Assembly (NCBI RefSeq): GCF_000333275.1
Contig: NZ_BACU01000527.1
Coordinates: 1-64,000, forward strand
Source of the DNA: Azospirillum sp. B4
GTDB lineage: Bacteria > Pseudomonadota > Alphaproteobacteria > Azospirillales > Azospirillaceae
Direction: 5' to 3'
DNA length: 64,000 nt
The notes beneath the pieces were generated by a model. It did no database searches. It had not been told where the DNA came from and saw only the letters and a list, made by a program, of their open reading frames with translations. The translations under genes and the position numbers were made by a program. This document shows, one piece after another, positions 53,217-61,700 of this stretch. The stretch's first letter is position 1. Each line of letters opens with the position of its first letter.

Positions 53217-54385
53217 CGCGCGCCCGGACTCCCTACGATGGTGTCGTGCTTTGCGCGCCGGTGACGGTGCCCTACCAGCGGTATTCCGATCAGACCGCCC
53301 ACTGGTGGGCCGGGCGGGCCATGCGCTGTTTGGCCGAAAGCACCGGCCTAGGCCCTGCCGATATCGACGGCTTCTGCTTCGCCAGCTTTTCGGCGATGCC
53401 GGACACGGCGGTTGGCCTGGTCCAACATCTGGGCCTTTCCCCACGCTGGCTGGACCATATTCCGACCGGCGGTGCGAGCGGGATCATGGCGCTTCGCCGT
53501 GCCGCCCGCGCGGTGCAATGCGGCGATGCCGACATTATCGCCTGCGTGGCCGCGGACACCAATCACCTCGATAGTTTCCGCCATACCCTGGCGGCGTTCT
53601 CCCGCTTTTCCCAGGATGCCGTTTATCCCTATGGCTTCGGCGGTCCGAACGCGACCTTCGCTCTCATCACCGACGTCTACATGCGCGCCTACGGTGTCAC
53701 CCGTGACGACTTCGGCAAACTGTGTGTCGCCCAGCGCCGCAACGCGCGTTCCAATCCGCTCGCCCTGCAGCGGGGGGAACTGACCCTGGACGACTATCTG
53801 CGCGCCCGGCCCATTTCCGATCCGGTCCATCTCTTCGACTGCGTGATGCCCTGCGCCGGGGCGGAGGCATTCATCGTGACGACACCGGAAATCGCCGCGC
53901 GGTACGGCCTGGGGGCGGCCCGCGTCCTGGCGACGATCGAGCGGCACAACGCCTATCTGGATGATGCCGTTCAACTGCGGGGGGGGTGGGCGATGGACGC
54001 GGAGTCCCTTTGGGCGATGGCCGGCGTTGCCCCGGCCGATGTCGATACGCTTCAGGCCTATGACGACTATCCGGTGATCGTGGCGATGCAGCTTGAGGAT
54101 CTGGGCTTTTGTGCCAAGGGCCGGGCTGCGGAATTCATCCGCGCGACCCGCTTCGAGATAGACGGTGACCTGCCGCTGAACACCAACGGGGGCCAGTTGT
54201 CGCTGGGCCAGGCGGGGGCGGCGGGCGGTTTTCAGAACGTGACCGAAGGGTTGCGCCAAGTGCTGCGACAGCCGTTGGGGGCCCAGGTGCCGGATGCCGA
54301 TATCGCGGCGATATCGGGATTTGGCCTGGTGAACTACGACCGCGGCGTGTGTACCGCCGCCGCCATCATTGAGGCCTGCCGATGA
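53213..54385 (+). CDS. SCP2/Ltp2-type thiolase homologue without catalytic Cys
   Basis: A 390-residue thiolase-fold protein. At the site of the nucleophilic Cys the sequence reads IPTGGASG (about 83-90), so Cys is replaced by Gly, and the usual GHP motif near the C-terminus is GQAG in NTNGGQLSLGQAGAAGG. This is the pattern of thiolase-like proteins that pair with DUF35 proteins and act as retro-aldolases (for instance Ltp2 with ChsH2 in steroid side-chain cleavage). Its start overlaps the ligase stop (ATGA) and its stop overlaps the DUF35-SDR start (ATGA), supporting a physical complex. A retro-aldol role on an acyl-CoA is inferred. Confidence 0.85.
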   Translation: MTRARTPYDGVVLCAPVTVPYQRYSDQTAHWWAGRAMRCLAESTGLGPADIDGFCFASFSAMPDTAVGLVQHLGLSPRWLDHIPTGGASGIMALRRAARAVQCGDADIIACVAADTNHLDSFRHTLAAFSRFSQDAVYPYGFGGPNATFALITDVYMRAYGVTRDDFGKLCVAQRRNARSNPLALQRGELTLDDYLRARPISDPVHLFDCVMPCAGAEAFIVTTPEIAARYGLGAARVLATIERHNAYLDDAVQLRGGWAMDAESLWAMAGVAPADVDTLQAYDDYPVIVAMQLEDLGFCAKGRAAEFIRATRFEIDGDLPLNTNGGQLSLGQAGAAGGFQNVTEGLRQVLRQPLGAQVPDADIAAISGFGLVNYDRGVCTAAAIIEACR

Positions 54386-55584
54386 GCCGTGAGAAGCGTG
54401 ACCCGCTTGCCCGGCGCAAGGAACGGCATGTCCAGCCCGGCGCGCGCAGCCGCGCGATGCATGCCATGGCCGCCAGGGCGGCCATGGGGCGCTTCGTGTT
54501 GCAGGGCTGCGTGGATTGCGGCGCGGTCACCTATCCGCCTCGTGACGTCTGCCCGCGTTGCTGGGGTGAATTGCGCTGGGCCGACCATGGGCGCGGTGCC
54601 CGTGTCCTGTCGGTCACCACCATCCGCGTTTCAACGGACCTTTACTTCCGCGGTCAATTGCCCTGGCGCATGGGCACGGTGGCGCTGGATGCCGGCCCCG
54701 TCGCGCTCGCCCACCTGCATGCGGGGTTGACGGCGGGCGACCAGGCGGAAATGCGGCTGATGCTGGACAGGGGCGGTAACGCGGCGCTCTTCGCCTTGCC
54801 CGCCGGAAAGGAACCTGACATGAGCGATCGGCAATGGCGCGAATTCGTCGTTCCGGTGAAGGACTGCACGATCCTGGTCAGCGACGCCCGCGGGGCGATC
54901 GGCCGCGCCCTTGTTCAGGCGCTTCACGCGGCCGGCGCTGGCCACATCGTCGCCGGACTGGCCCCGCCCGCACGGATCGCGGACCTGTCGGATAGCCTAT
55001 TGGGGATGGAGCGGGTTCAGCCTATCCCCCTCGACCTCACCGACCCGGTCATGGTTGCGGAGTGCATCAGCAAGATCCCCGGTCCCTTGGACATCGTCAT
55101 CAACACCGCACGTCTGGTGCGGGGCGGCGGCGTCAGTGCGGACGGCAACCTTGTGGAGCAGAGGCGGATGCTGGACGTCGCCGTTCTGGGGTTGATGCGC
55201 CTGGTGCAGGCCAGCGCGCCCCTGTTGCAGGGGCGGCCGTCCGCTGCCTTCGTCGATATCCTCTCGGCGCAGGCGCTGGCCGGTGATGCCGCCTTCGCCG
55301 GCTATGCCGCCGGTGAGGCGGCCCGCCATGCGCTCTTGCAGAGCTTCCGTCACGAAATGCGCGCTACCGGGGTTCGGGTGCTGTCGGTCTTCACCGGACC
55401 CAGCGATGACGAGGATCACCAGTCCGTCCCGCCCCCCAAGGTCGCCCCGGCCCGGCTTGCCCGGGAAATCATCACGGCGCTTGAAACGGGGCGGGAGGTC
55501 TCATGCGTCGGTGACGTCGCCGTCGATGCCATGGACCGCTGGCTGGCTGATCCCGCGCTTTACATCAGGGAGAGGAACCTATGA
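54382..55584 (+). CDS. DUF35 OB-fold / short-chain dehydrogenase fusion
   Basis: A 400-residue two-domain protein. Residues about 25-140 form the DUF35 unit: a zinc ribbon with Cys43, Cys46, Cys57 and Cys60 and an OB fold (VLSVTTIRVSTDLYFRGQLPWRMGTVAL). Residues about 158-390 form an SDR domain (TILVSDARGAIGRALVQAL, NTARLVRGGG, VDILSAQALAG, FAGYAAGEAARHAL). The SDR glycine motif is altered to DARGAIG and the Tyr-x-x-x-Lys pair reads Tyr-Ala-Ala-Gly-Glu, so it may not be an active dehydrogenase. DUF35 proteins normally are separate partners of thiolases; here the partner thiolase is encoded directly upstream with ATGA overlap. Confidence 0.85.
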   Translation: MSREKRDPLARRKERHVQPGARSRAMHAMAARAAMGRFVLQGCVDCGAVTYPPRDVCPRCWGELRWADHGRGARVLSVTTIRVSTDLYFRGQLPWRMGTVALDAGPVALAHLHAGLTAGDQAEMRLMLDRGGNAALFALPAGKEPDMSDRQWREFVVPVKDCTILVSDARGAIGRALVQALHAAGAGHIVAGLAPPARIADLSDSLLGMERVQPIPLDLTDPVMVAECISKIPGPLDIVINTARLVRGGGVSADGNLVEQRRMLDVAVLGLMRLVQASAPLLQGRPSAAFVDILSAQALAGDAAFAGYAAGEAARHALLQSFRHEMRATGVRVLSVFTGPSDDEDHQSVPPPKVAPARLAREIITALETGREVSCVGDVAVDAMDRWLADPALYIRERNL

Positions 55585-56366
55585 CCGCGATGGACCCCAT
55601 ACTTGCCGGTCTGGTCGCCGGCATCGCGTCGCAGCGGCTCCGTGCCGTCGATCTGACCAACACGCTTTCGCCGGACTTTCCGGTCATCGTCCTGCCATCG
55701 GAGTTCGGCCAGTGCGAGCCATTCCGGATGGAAACGGTGTCGCGTTATGACGGGAACGGCCCCGCCTGGTACTGGAACAATATTTCGATGAATGAGCACA
55801 CCGGCACGCATTTCGACGCGCCGGCGCATTGGATCACGGGCCGCGATGTGCCGAACGGGACGGTGGACGAGGTGCGGCCCGAAGACTTCATCCATCCCGC
55901 CGTGGTCATTGATATCAGCCGGGAGGCCGCCGCCGACGAGGATTTCATCCTGACCCGCGCCTTTCTTGACGATTGGGAGGCGCGCAATGGCCCGATCCCG
56001 CCCCGGCACTGGATTCTGCTGCGCAGTGATTGGTCTAAGCGGGTAGGCACCGTGTCCTACCTCAACCTCAGGGAGGATGGCGCCCATTCACCCGGACCGG
56101 ACGCGACCGCCATGCGCTTCCTGGTGCACGACCGCGACTGTGTCGGCCTGGGTGTTGAAACCGTCGGCACAGACGCCGGGCAGGCCGCGCATTTCGATGA
56201 GCCCCTGCCGGCGCATTCCATCCTGCATGGCAACGGGCGCTTTGGCCTGCAATGCCTCACCAACCTTGACCAGTTGCCCGCCTTCGGTGCGCTGGTGATG
56301 GCGATGCCGCTCAAGATCAAGGGTGGTTCGGGCAGCCCACTGCGCGTAATCGCCTTGACCGTTTGA
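55581..56366 (+). CDS. Cyclase-family (kynurenine formamidase-like) hydrolase
   Basis: A 261-residue metal-dependent hydrolase of the cyclase family, which includes bacterial kynurenine formamidase and isatin hydrolase. The metal site motif NEHTGTHFDAPAHW is at about 70-83, with a second conserved block ILLRSDWSKR. The residues after it (VGLGVETVGTDAG) also match the family. ATGA overlap with the DUF35-SDR gene shows it belongs to the operon. Isatin hydrolase or N-formylkynurenine hydrolysis would connect to indole breakdown, but opening of another cyclic amide or ester is equally possible. Confidence 0.85.
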   Translation: MTAMDPILAGLVAGIASQRLRAVDLTNTLSPDFPVIVLPSEFGQCEPFRMETVSRYDGNGPAWYWNNISMNEHTGTHFDAPAHWITGRDVPNGTVDEVRPEDFIHPAVVIDISREAAADEDFILTRAFLDDWEARNGPIPPRHWILLRSDWSKRVGTVSYLNLREDGAHSPGPDATAMRFLVHDRDCVGLGVETVGTDAGQAAHFDEPLPAHSILHGNGRFGLQCLTNLDQLPAFGALVMAMPLKIKGGSGSPLRVIALTV

Positions 56367-56618
56367 GGCTGCGGTCGGCCTCCATCCACTCGCGCATGGT
56401 TGGGCGACGGCACCGACATCGCCACCGTTTCACGGCGCGTTGTTCCCGTATCAAACCGTTTCACCGTGCGGGGATGGGGGGCGATGCCGGTATTCCTGGT
56501 GGCGGGATGGTCGTTACGCGTCGGGCACCGAACGACCGCCGTCAACAGAGAAACATTGGGCGGGGCCCGGCCCATCGGCCGCCGCGCTGCCCATCACCCA
56601 TCAGGGGGAGTTTGAGGG

Positions 56619-57104
56619 ATGTCCATACAAACATTCGGCCAGTGGCTTTATACCACGCCCGTTGCCGCCACCATCCGCGAGACCGTTTGGATCATTCCTA
56701 CGGTGCAGGCGGTCCATATCCTTTCCATCGCGGTTCTGGTCGGCTCGGCGCTGGTTTCCAATCTGCGGCTGGCGGGGGTGTTCGCCGCAGATGAAGCATC
56801 CCCGGCGATCATCCGCCGGTATCTGCCCCGGATGTGGTCCGCTTTGGGCATTTTGCTGCTGACGGGCCTTGTGCTGATCGTGGCCGAACCGGGCCGTACC
56901 CTTAACAACGCGGTCTTCTGGACCAAGATGGCGCTGGTCCTGATCGCCTTTGTGCTGACGCTGGTCTTCCAAAAGCCGCTGCTTCAGTCCCCACCGGCGG
57001 GCAATGGTTCCGACAAGTCGGCCATGACCAAGCCGGTCGCCTGGCTGTCGCTGGTGTTGTGGACGGTCGTGATCTTTTGCGGCCGCTTCATCGCCTACAC
57101 CTGA
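56619..57104 (+). CDS. Small four-helix membrane protein, DUF6644-like, 1
   Basis: A 161-residue membrane protein with four predicted helices: IPTVQAVHILSIAVLVGSALVSNLRLAG, MWSALGILLLTGLVLIVAEPG, WTKMALVLIAFVLTLVF and WLSLVLWTVVIFCGRFIAYT. GGGGGAGTTTGAGGG precedes the ATG. A His in the first helix and an Arg at the end of the last resemble small heme- or quinone-interacting proteins. A divergent paralogue follows. The 252 bases before it contain no gene. Confidence 0.75.
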   Translation: MSIQTFGQWLYTTPVAATIRETVWIIPTVQAVHILSIAVLVGSALVSNLRLAGVFAADEASPAIIRRYLPRMWSALGILLLTGLVLIVAEPGRTLNNAVFWTKMALVLIAFVLTLVFQKPLLQSPPAGNGSDKSAMTKPVAWLSLVLWTVVIFCGRFIAYT

Positions 57105-57154
57105 TGCCATTCCGTCGCGCGCGACCATAATCGAAGTAAGCCAGGGGGCCCATC

Positions 57155-57658
57155 ATGTCCTTGCAGACCGTCCTTCAGAGTATCCAGAATTCCGGACTTT
57201 CCCTATGGATTCGCCAGAACCCCGCGATTTTCCCCATCATTGAATCGCTGCATGTCGTGGCGATCACCTTGGTTTTCGGCACAATCATGATCGTGGATCT
57301 GCGCTTGCTCGGCTTCGCGTCGCATCGGCGTGGCGCCAACAAGCTTATCGCTGAACTGCTGCCCTTTACCTGGGGGGCCTTCATCCTGGCCGTGGCGACA
57401 GGATGCCTGCTGTTCACCGCCAACGCCCCGGCGTATGCGAATAACACCCAGTTCCGTCTCAAGCTGTTGGTGATTCTGGCGGCAGGCATCAACATGGCGG
57501 TTTTCCATGTGACCACCCATCGCCGCATCGCCGCCTGGGACACCGTGATGCCGCCGCCGACCGCCGCACGCGTGGCCGGTGTGACGTCACTCCTGTTATG
57601 GGTCGCAGTGATTTACATCGGGCGTTGGATCGGGTTCACGCTGGACATCCTGTTCTGA
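57155..57658 (+). CDS. Small four-helix membrane protein, DUF6644-like, 2
   Basis: A 167-residue paralogue with the same pattern: IIESLHVVAITLVFGTIMIVDLRLLG, FTWGAFILAVATGCLLFTA, FRLKLLVILAAGINMAVFHVTTHRRIAAWD and LLLWVAVIYIGRWIGFTLDILF. The SLHVxAITLVFG..DLRLLG motif is typical of the family. It lies 50 bases after the first copy; the two may form a heterodimer. Their place after a ferredoxin-linked oxidoreductase operon suggests a link to respiration or transport, which is an inference. Confidence 0.76.
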   Translation: MSLQTVLQSIQNSGLSLWIRQNPAIFPIIESLHVVAITLVFGTIMIVDLRLLGFASHRRGANKLIAELLPFTWGAFILAVATGCLLFTANAPAYANNTQFRLKLLVILAAGINMAVFHVTTHRRIAAWDTVMPPPTAARVAGVTSLLLWVAVIYIGRWIGFTLDILF

Positions 57659-57683
57659 CCGCACCTTCGTTTCATCCTTATCG

Positions 57684-57713
57684 CCGCCGCCCCTGACGCT
57701 GTGGGGGCGGCGG
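57684..57713. terminator. Hairpin between convergent genes
   Basis: CCGCCGCCCC and GGGGCGGCGG form a perfect 10-bp stem with a 10-base loop, 25 bases after the membrane-protein stop and 31 before the convergent thioesterase stop. No T-run follows. Confidence 0.6.
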
Positions 57714-57744
57714 TTGGGCATGGGTAAGCCGGGCATCGGCCCGC

Positions 57745-58161
57745 TTACATCGCGCGGGCAATCCCCTCCAGAATGTGGGTCCGCATCTCCTCCGGCCATG
57801 GCGTCGCCCGCCGGGCTTCCAGGTCCATGCAGACCAGGACGACATTGGCCCGCAATCTAACTCGTTCCTCCCCGGCAAACACGACATGCAGTTGGCAACT
57901 GCTGCGGCCGACTTCGCGCGGCGACAGGGTGATCGTCAGCACGTCGCCCAGTTCGCTAGGGGAGACGAACTCGACATCGAGTTTGACGGTCGGCACTCCG
58001 ATGCCGCGATGAAGGTGCAGGGTCCTGAAGTCCTGGCCCAGTGCCTGCGCGCACCAATCCTCGACCGCCGCGTTCAACATCTCGAAATAGCGCGGATAAA
58101 AGACAATGCCGGCCGCGTCGATGTGCGAGAAGCGGACCTGGGTGGTGGTTTCGAAAGGCAT
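57745..58161 (-). CDS. Acyl-CoA thioesterase, 4HBT family
   Basis: Hot-dog-fold thioesterase of 138 residues. The active-site segment VRFSHIDAAGIVFYPRYFEMLNAAVEDW with Asp14 of HIDAAG is typical of 4-hydroxybenzoyl-CoA-type thioesterases. It hydrolyses an acyl-CoA to acid and CoA, which would recycle CoA from intermediates of the ligase pathway. The gene starts one base after the MarR gene, so both form a two-gene operon. Confidence 0.9.
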   Translation of the reverse strand: MPFETTTQVRFSHIDAAGIVFYPRYFEMLNAAVEDWCAQALGQDFRTLHLHRGIGVPTVKLDVEFVSPSELGDVLTITLSPREVGRSSCQLHVVFAGEERVRLRANVVLVCMDLEARRATPWPEEMRTHILEGIARAM

Positions 58162-58162
58162 G

Positions 58163-58645
58163 TCAGTTCTCTTTGGAAAGAAGCGCCCGCAGGTCTGTCA
58201 GCAGCTCAAGCAGGGCCGTCATTCGCTCCGCAGGGAAATTGCTGAAGGCATCCGCGATCCATTGGTGATGCGCTTCGGCAAGGGTGAGGAACCGCGTGCG
58301 TCCGGCCTTGGTCAGGGACACGATCGCGGAGCGCGCGTCCTGCGGGTCAACCGCCGACTGCACCAAGCCCTGCGCCTGCAGCTGGCGCACGATCGCGGTC
58401 ACATTCCCGTTTGAAACCAGAAGCGCCCGGGACAGGGCACTCATGCTGAGACCTTCCGGCACGCGATAAAGCGCGGCCATGACATCGAAACGCGGCAGTG
58501 TGGTGTCGAATTGTTCTTCGAAATTGCGCCTCAGGCGCTTTTCGCCAATCTTGGCGCAACTGAGCAATCGGATCCACATGCGCAGTTCCGTGGAACCAGC
58601 CCCGATGGGGGAGCGCTCGTCGCTCGTGTCGCTGTCAGCGGTCAT
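58163..58645 (-). CDS. MarR-family regulator (MarR-2)
   Basis: A 160-residue MarR protein: MWIRLLSCAKIGEKRLRRNFEEQFDTTLPRFDVMAALYRVPEG, recognition region ALSRALLVSNGNVTAIVRQLQAQGLV and wing DPQDARSAIVSLTKAGR. Regulators of hydroxycinnamate or aryl-CoA catabolism often belong to this group and respond to CoA thioesters; its pairing with a thioesterase would fit. The ATG at 58643-58645 avoids an N-terminal extension with no similarity. A palindrome-like motif 89 bases upstream is repeated before the gentisate and IorA operons. Confidence 0.85.
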   Translation of the reverse strand: MTADSDTSDERSPIGAGSTELRMWIRLLSCAKIGEKRLRRNFEEQFDTTLPRFDVMAALYRVPEGLSMSALSRALLVSNGNVTAIVRQLQAQGLVQSAVDPQDARSAIVSLTKAGRTRFLTLAEAHHQWIADAFSNFPAERMTALLELLTDLRALLSKEN

Positions 58646-58733
58646 GTGAACTCTAGCGTCTGAAGGGAAGGAACGGGCCCGTTTGCGCCAGCTTGCCGGC
58701 AAGCGTGTGGGCCCCGGACTCTCGCCCGGGTTA

Positions 58734-58747
58734 TTTTAGGTTTAAAG
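58734..58747. promoter_or_regulatory. Putative MarR-2 operator, copy 3 (autoregulatory)
   Basis: TTTTAGGTTTAAAG in the region upstream of the MarR gene. Related elements are at 39419-39432 and (reverse orientation) 46292-46305. It contains the near-palindrome TTTAGGTTTAAA. Confidence 0.5.
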
Positions 58748-58841
58748 CAAAACGGCGGCTTGTCCAAGTGGATTACCCGGGGCCGCGGTTCCACGGGCCG
58801 ACAATCACCCCGCCAGGATGGGGCAAGCGGGCGCCGATGGT

Positions 58842-60128
58842 TCAATGGAGCGGTCGGACGAATACCGGGCGCTGGTCCAGGGCGACGCCATTGATGGCGC
58901 GAATCTCGAAAAGGGCTTCATAATCCCCATGAATGTCGGCGTGGGATTCGAGGGCCTGCAATTGTTTCGGATTCGAAATGAGATTCGCCATGTTCTGAAC
59001 TGCCGTGTCGCCAATACCAGCCGCCACGAAAATATGCTGACCCATGGGACCAGACAGGCTGGCGATGTAGCCATAGTCTACCAGCGGCTTGTTTTCCTGG
59101 CTGGCGTCCAGATCGGCGACAAATCGGTTGCCGGACGTTGAATCCACCAGTTCCTTATAAGAAGTGCCGGGCCGCAGATGGGCCACCTGGAATAATGGCG
59201 CCGCAACGCGCCCCAGGTCGGAAAAGCGCCCGACATAGATCAGGTTTCCGGTTTCAAGCATATCGGCATCAAGCTTCGAGGCGGGCACCAACCGCACCAG
59301 ATCGGGGCTGCCGGGATAGAACCGGGTGACGGCGTTCTGTACCGTCCACGCGGCGATCACCGTGCCGGCAGGCGCGAGGTTCAAATCCAGATCATAGAGC
59401 CGGTAAAAGGCGTCGGGATGCGTCTTGAGATAAGTCCCGAGGTCCTCGCGTGAGCGGATGCCAGGCTCTTGGATCATGCGCTGTATATCCCGCTGGTCTT
59501 CGGTTTCGGCGACCAGGAAAGCGTCGCCCACCACCAGCCGGGCCGCTTCCTTGTCGGCCGCGAGCGGCCGCCAGAAGGCCGTTGCCCGCAATTGCTCTTG
59601 CGTCTCGCGCGCGGCCCAATGCCCCTGACCCAGGAACCAGATCGCGAAACCGGCGACGATCGAGATCAGCAACATACCGAACATGACCATAAGCGGCCGT
59701 GTGCCTAGTTTCGGCCAAGTCCAGTTTTCCGGTGTGAGACGGGGCGGGTGACCAGCGGGCACGTCGGGGGGCAGGGCCAGGACGATGCGGTATTCCCCTT
59801 TGGGAATTTCCAGCTTCGGACCCGGCTGATCCGCGTAGAAGTCATGGAGCCGCTTTCTCAGCCTGTGAACGTACACGCGAACGCCGGAATCCAGCGACTG
59901 CGACATGGCGCCGGGGTCACCGTTGCGACCGAACACCGCGAAGGCGATTTCAATTTCCTTCGGTGCGCGATCGTCATTGGATCGTTCGACCAGGAAATCG
60001 AACAGCTGCAGCAAGGCCGCTGAACGGGCGGCGGTCAGCGCCACCCTGAATTTCGCCACCTCCTCTTCAAATGCGGATGCAGAAACAGGGGTATCACCTG
60101 ACCGTGGGACCTTCACGCCTTGCTCCAT
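58842..60128 (-). CDS. Membrane-anchored winged-helix regulator, paralogue D
   Basis: A 428-residue paralogue: winged helix at about 18-116 (ALLQLFDFLVERSNDDRAPKEIEIAFAVFG, VRVYVHRLRKRLHDFY, LEIPKGEYRIVL), transmembrane helix at 145-166 (LMVMFGMLLISIVAGFAIWFL), exported domain with VDYGYIASLSGPMGQH and YEALFEIRAING. The exported domain is less strict at the shared motifs than in A-C. No obvious secreted partner lies directly next to it; nearest neighbours are the MarR gene and an AraC-type gene. Confidence 0.8.
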   Translation of the reverse strand: MEQGVKVPRSGDTPVSASAFEEEVAKFRVALTAARSAALLQLFDFLVERSNDDRAPKEIEIAFAVFGRNGDPGAMSQSLDSGVRVYVHRLRKRLHDFYADQPGPKLEIPKGEYRIVLALPPDVPAGHPPRLTPENWTWPKLGTRPLMVMFGMLLISIVAGFAIWFLGQGHWAARETQEQLRATAFWRPLAADKEAARLVVGDAFLVAETEDQRDIQRMIQEPGIRSREDLGTYLKTHPDAFYRLYDLDLNLAPAGTVIAAWTVQNAVTRFYPGSPDLVRLVPASKLDADMLETGNLIYVGRFSDLGRVAAPLFQVAHLRPGTSYKELVDSTSGNRFVADLDASQENKPLVDYGYIASLSGPMGQHIFVAAGIGDTAVQNMANLISNPKQLQALESHADIHGDYEALFEIRAINGVALDQRPVFVRPLH

Positions 60129-60353
60129 TCTGAAACGGTCAAGTTCCGATTCAATCGCGGCCTGTCATCGGCCGCCCAGACCGCGCATATGCCCTTGGTG
60201 TCGCGGAAAGCTGTCCAGTGCTGCGCCGCATCGGCGGTTGGACGCTGCAATATCCTAGCCTAACAGTAAGGATCGCAGCCCTTCAAAAAGGTTTTGTTAA
60301 TGACACGTCGGATTATCAGGGGAACAAAGGGGAATGCGATGTCCGCTCAGGCG

Positions 60354-61421
60354 CTATCGCGTGTTCTTTGAATAGCGCCCAGGTGAAACGCCCGTCCAAT
60401 CCTTGAAGGCGCGCGAGAACGTTGCCGTATCCGAATACCCCAGTTGTTCCGCCGCGACGGAGAGTGGAAGGTCGGCGGTCTTCAGCATCGACCTCGCCCG
60501 CTCCTGCCGCGCCTCCTGCAGCAGGGTCCGGAAGGAGGTGCCTTCCTCCATCAGCCGCCGGCGCAGGGAGCGTTCGGAAAGATTCAATTCCGCCGCCGCC
60601 AGGGCGCAGTCGACCCGTGTGCGGCCCAGCCCGCGGGCGATGATGTCCTTGGTCTGGGCGGCCAACCCGCCGCTTGACGTCGCCGCCGGTCCCATCAGGT
60701 CAAGCAGATGCGATTCCAGAACCGTCCTCAGCTTCTTGTCCTCGGAAGTCAGGGCGCTGATGAACGGCCTGTCCAGATCCTCGTTGCGTATGACCAGGGC
60801 GTTGGCCGCCTGGTTGCCGCTCACCGGGGCCCGGAAAAAGCGCGGAAGGAACTCTTCGCGGCCGGTGATCGGATGTTCGAAATGGACCTCGGCCGGGAAC
60901 CATTTGGCGGAGGTGAGCTGCCGTATCAGGTTGGCATATCCCGATATCGCAAATTCCGCGTCCTGTTGCCGGGGCCAAATTCGCACGTCTTCGATGCGAT
61001 AACTGTAGGTGGTGCAATCGGGGCCGACTTGGCTGTCGAACGAGGTCTTGCTCTGCAGGCGCGATTGGAACAGCGCCAGATAGTCCAGCGCGACGCGCAG
61101 CGTCCCGGAAGCGCGCAGCAGGGCATGGAACGGTCCCAGGTCCGCAAGCCCGAACGATCGTCCCATCTCCAGGCCAAGGTTCGGCCGTTGGAGCTTCGCA
61201 GCCGCCTGTTCCAGCAGCGCGACATAGCGATGCAAGGGCACGCGCTCGTAGGGTTTATCCAATTGTGCCCGAAAGAAGCCGTGCTCCCGCAACAAGGGGT
61301 CGATGCGGTCGTCCATGTCGGACAGGACATTGAGCAACGCGGGGAGGAACAGCACGCGGATCGTTGGCTGATCGGTCATTGTGACGACGGCCTCATCCGG
61401 CGGCTCAGCGCTTTTCGACAT
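60354..61421 (-). CDS. AraC-family transcriptional regulator (OruR/ArgR-like architecture)
   Basis: A 355-residue regulator with an N-terminal Arabinose_bd-type domain (about 25-210; GLEMGRSFGLADLGPFHALLRASGTLRVAL) and a C-terminal AraC helix-turn-helix pair (LNLSERSLRRRLMEEGTSFRTLLQE, ADLPLSVAAEQLGYSDTATFSRAFKDWTGVSPGRY). AGGGGAGG precedes the ATG at 61419-61421. It is divergent from the ornithine cyclodeaminase-like gene; regulators of this layout often control neighbouring amine or amino-acid catabolic genes, and that is the probable target. Confidence 0.9.
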   Translation of the reverse strand: MSKSAEPPDEAVVTMTDQPTIRVLFLPALLNVLSDMDDRIDPLLREHGFFRAQLDKPYERVPLHRYVALLEQAAAKLQRPNLGLEMGRSFGLADLGPFHALLRASGTLRVALDYLALFQSRLQSKTSFDSQVGPDCTTYSYRIEDVRIWPRQQDAEFAISGYANLIRQLTSAKWFPAEVHFEHPITGREEFLPRFFRAPVSGNQAANALVIRNEDLDRPFISALTSEDKKLRTVLESHLLDLMGPAATSSGGLAAQTKDIIARGLGRTRVDCALAAAELNLSERSLRRRLMEEGTSFRTLLQEARQERARSMLKTADLPLSVAAEQLGYSDTATFSRAFKDWTGVSPGRYSKNTR

Positions 61422-61700
61422 TCAGCGGAAACCTCCCCTGACCGATTCTGCAAAGCAGCGGTCCACCCCTGCAATTTACACAGTCTCCCCCTTCATTGAA
61501 ATTGTTCTTCGTCCGCACAGGACTAAGACCCCTTCCCGGCGATAACGCCCAATGGCCGCAAGGATAGAGGGAGACGTTCGCCACGGTCATTTTGTCCTGA
61601 GCGGTTCCATCAACTGGCATCCAGTCCCGCCGTTGCAACCGCGCGCGGCGTTTGGGGGTGCCCGTGTCAACAGTAATCGCCTCTTTGCCGAGCTGGACCC
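61422..61700. promoter_or_regulatory. Divergent promoter region, AraC gene and cyclodeaminase gene
   Basis: A 279-base gap between divergent genes. No gene is seen. It should contain the operators of the AraC-type regulator; no clear direct repeat pair was recognised by eye. Confidence 0.35.
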
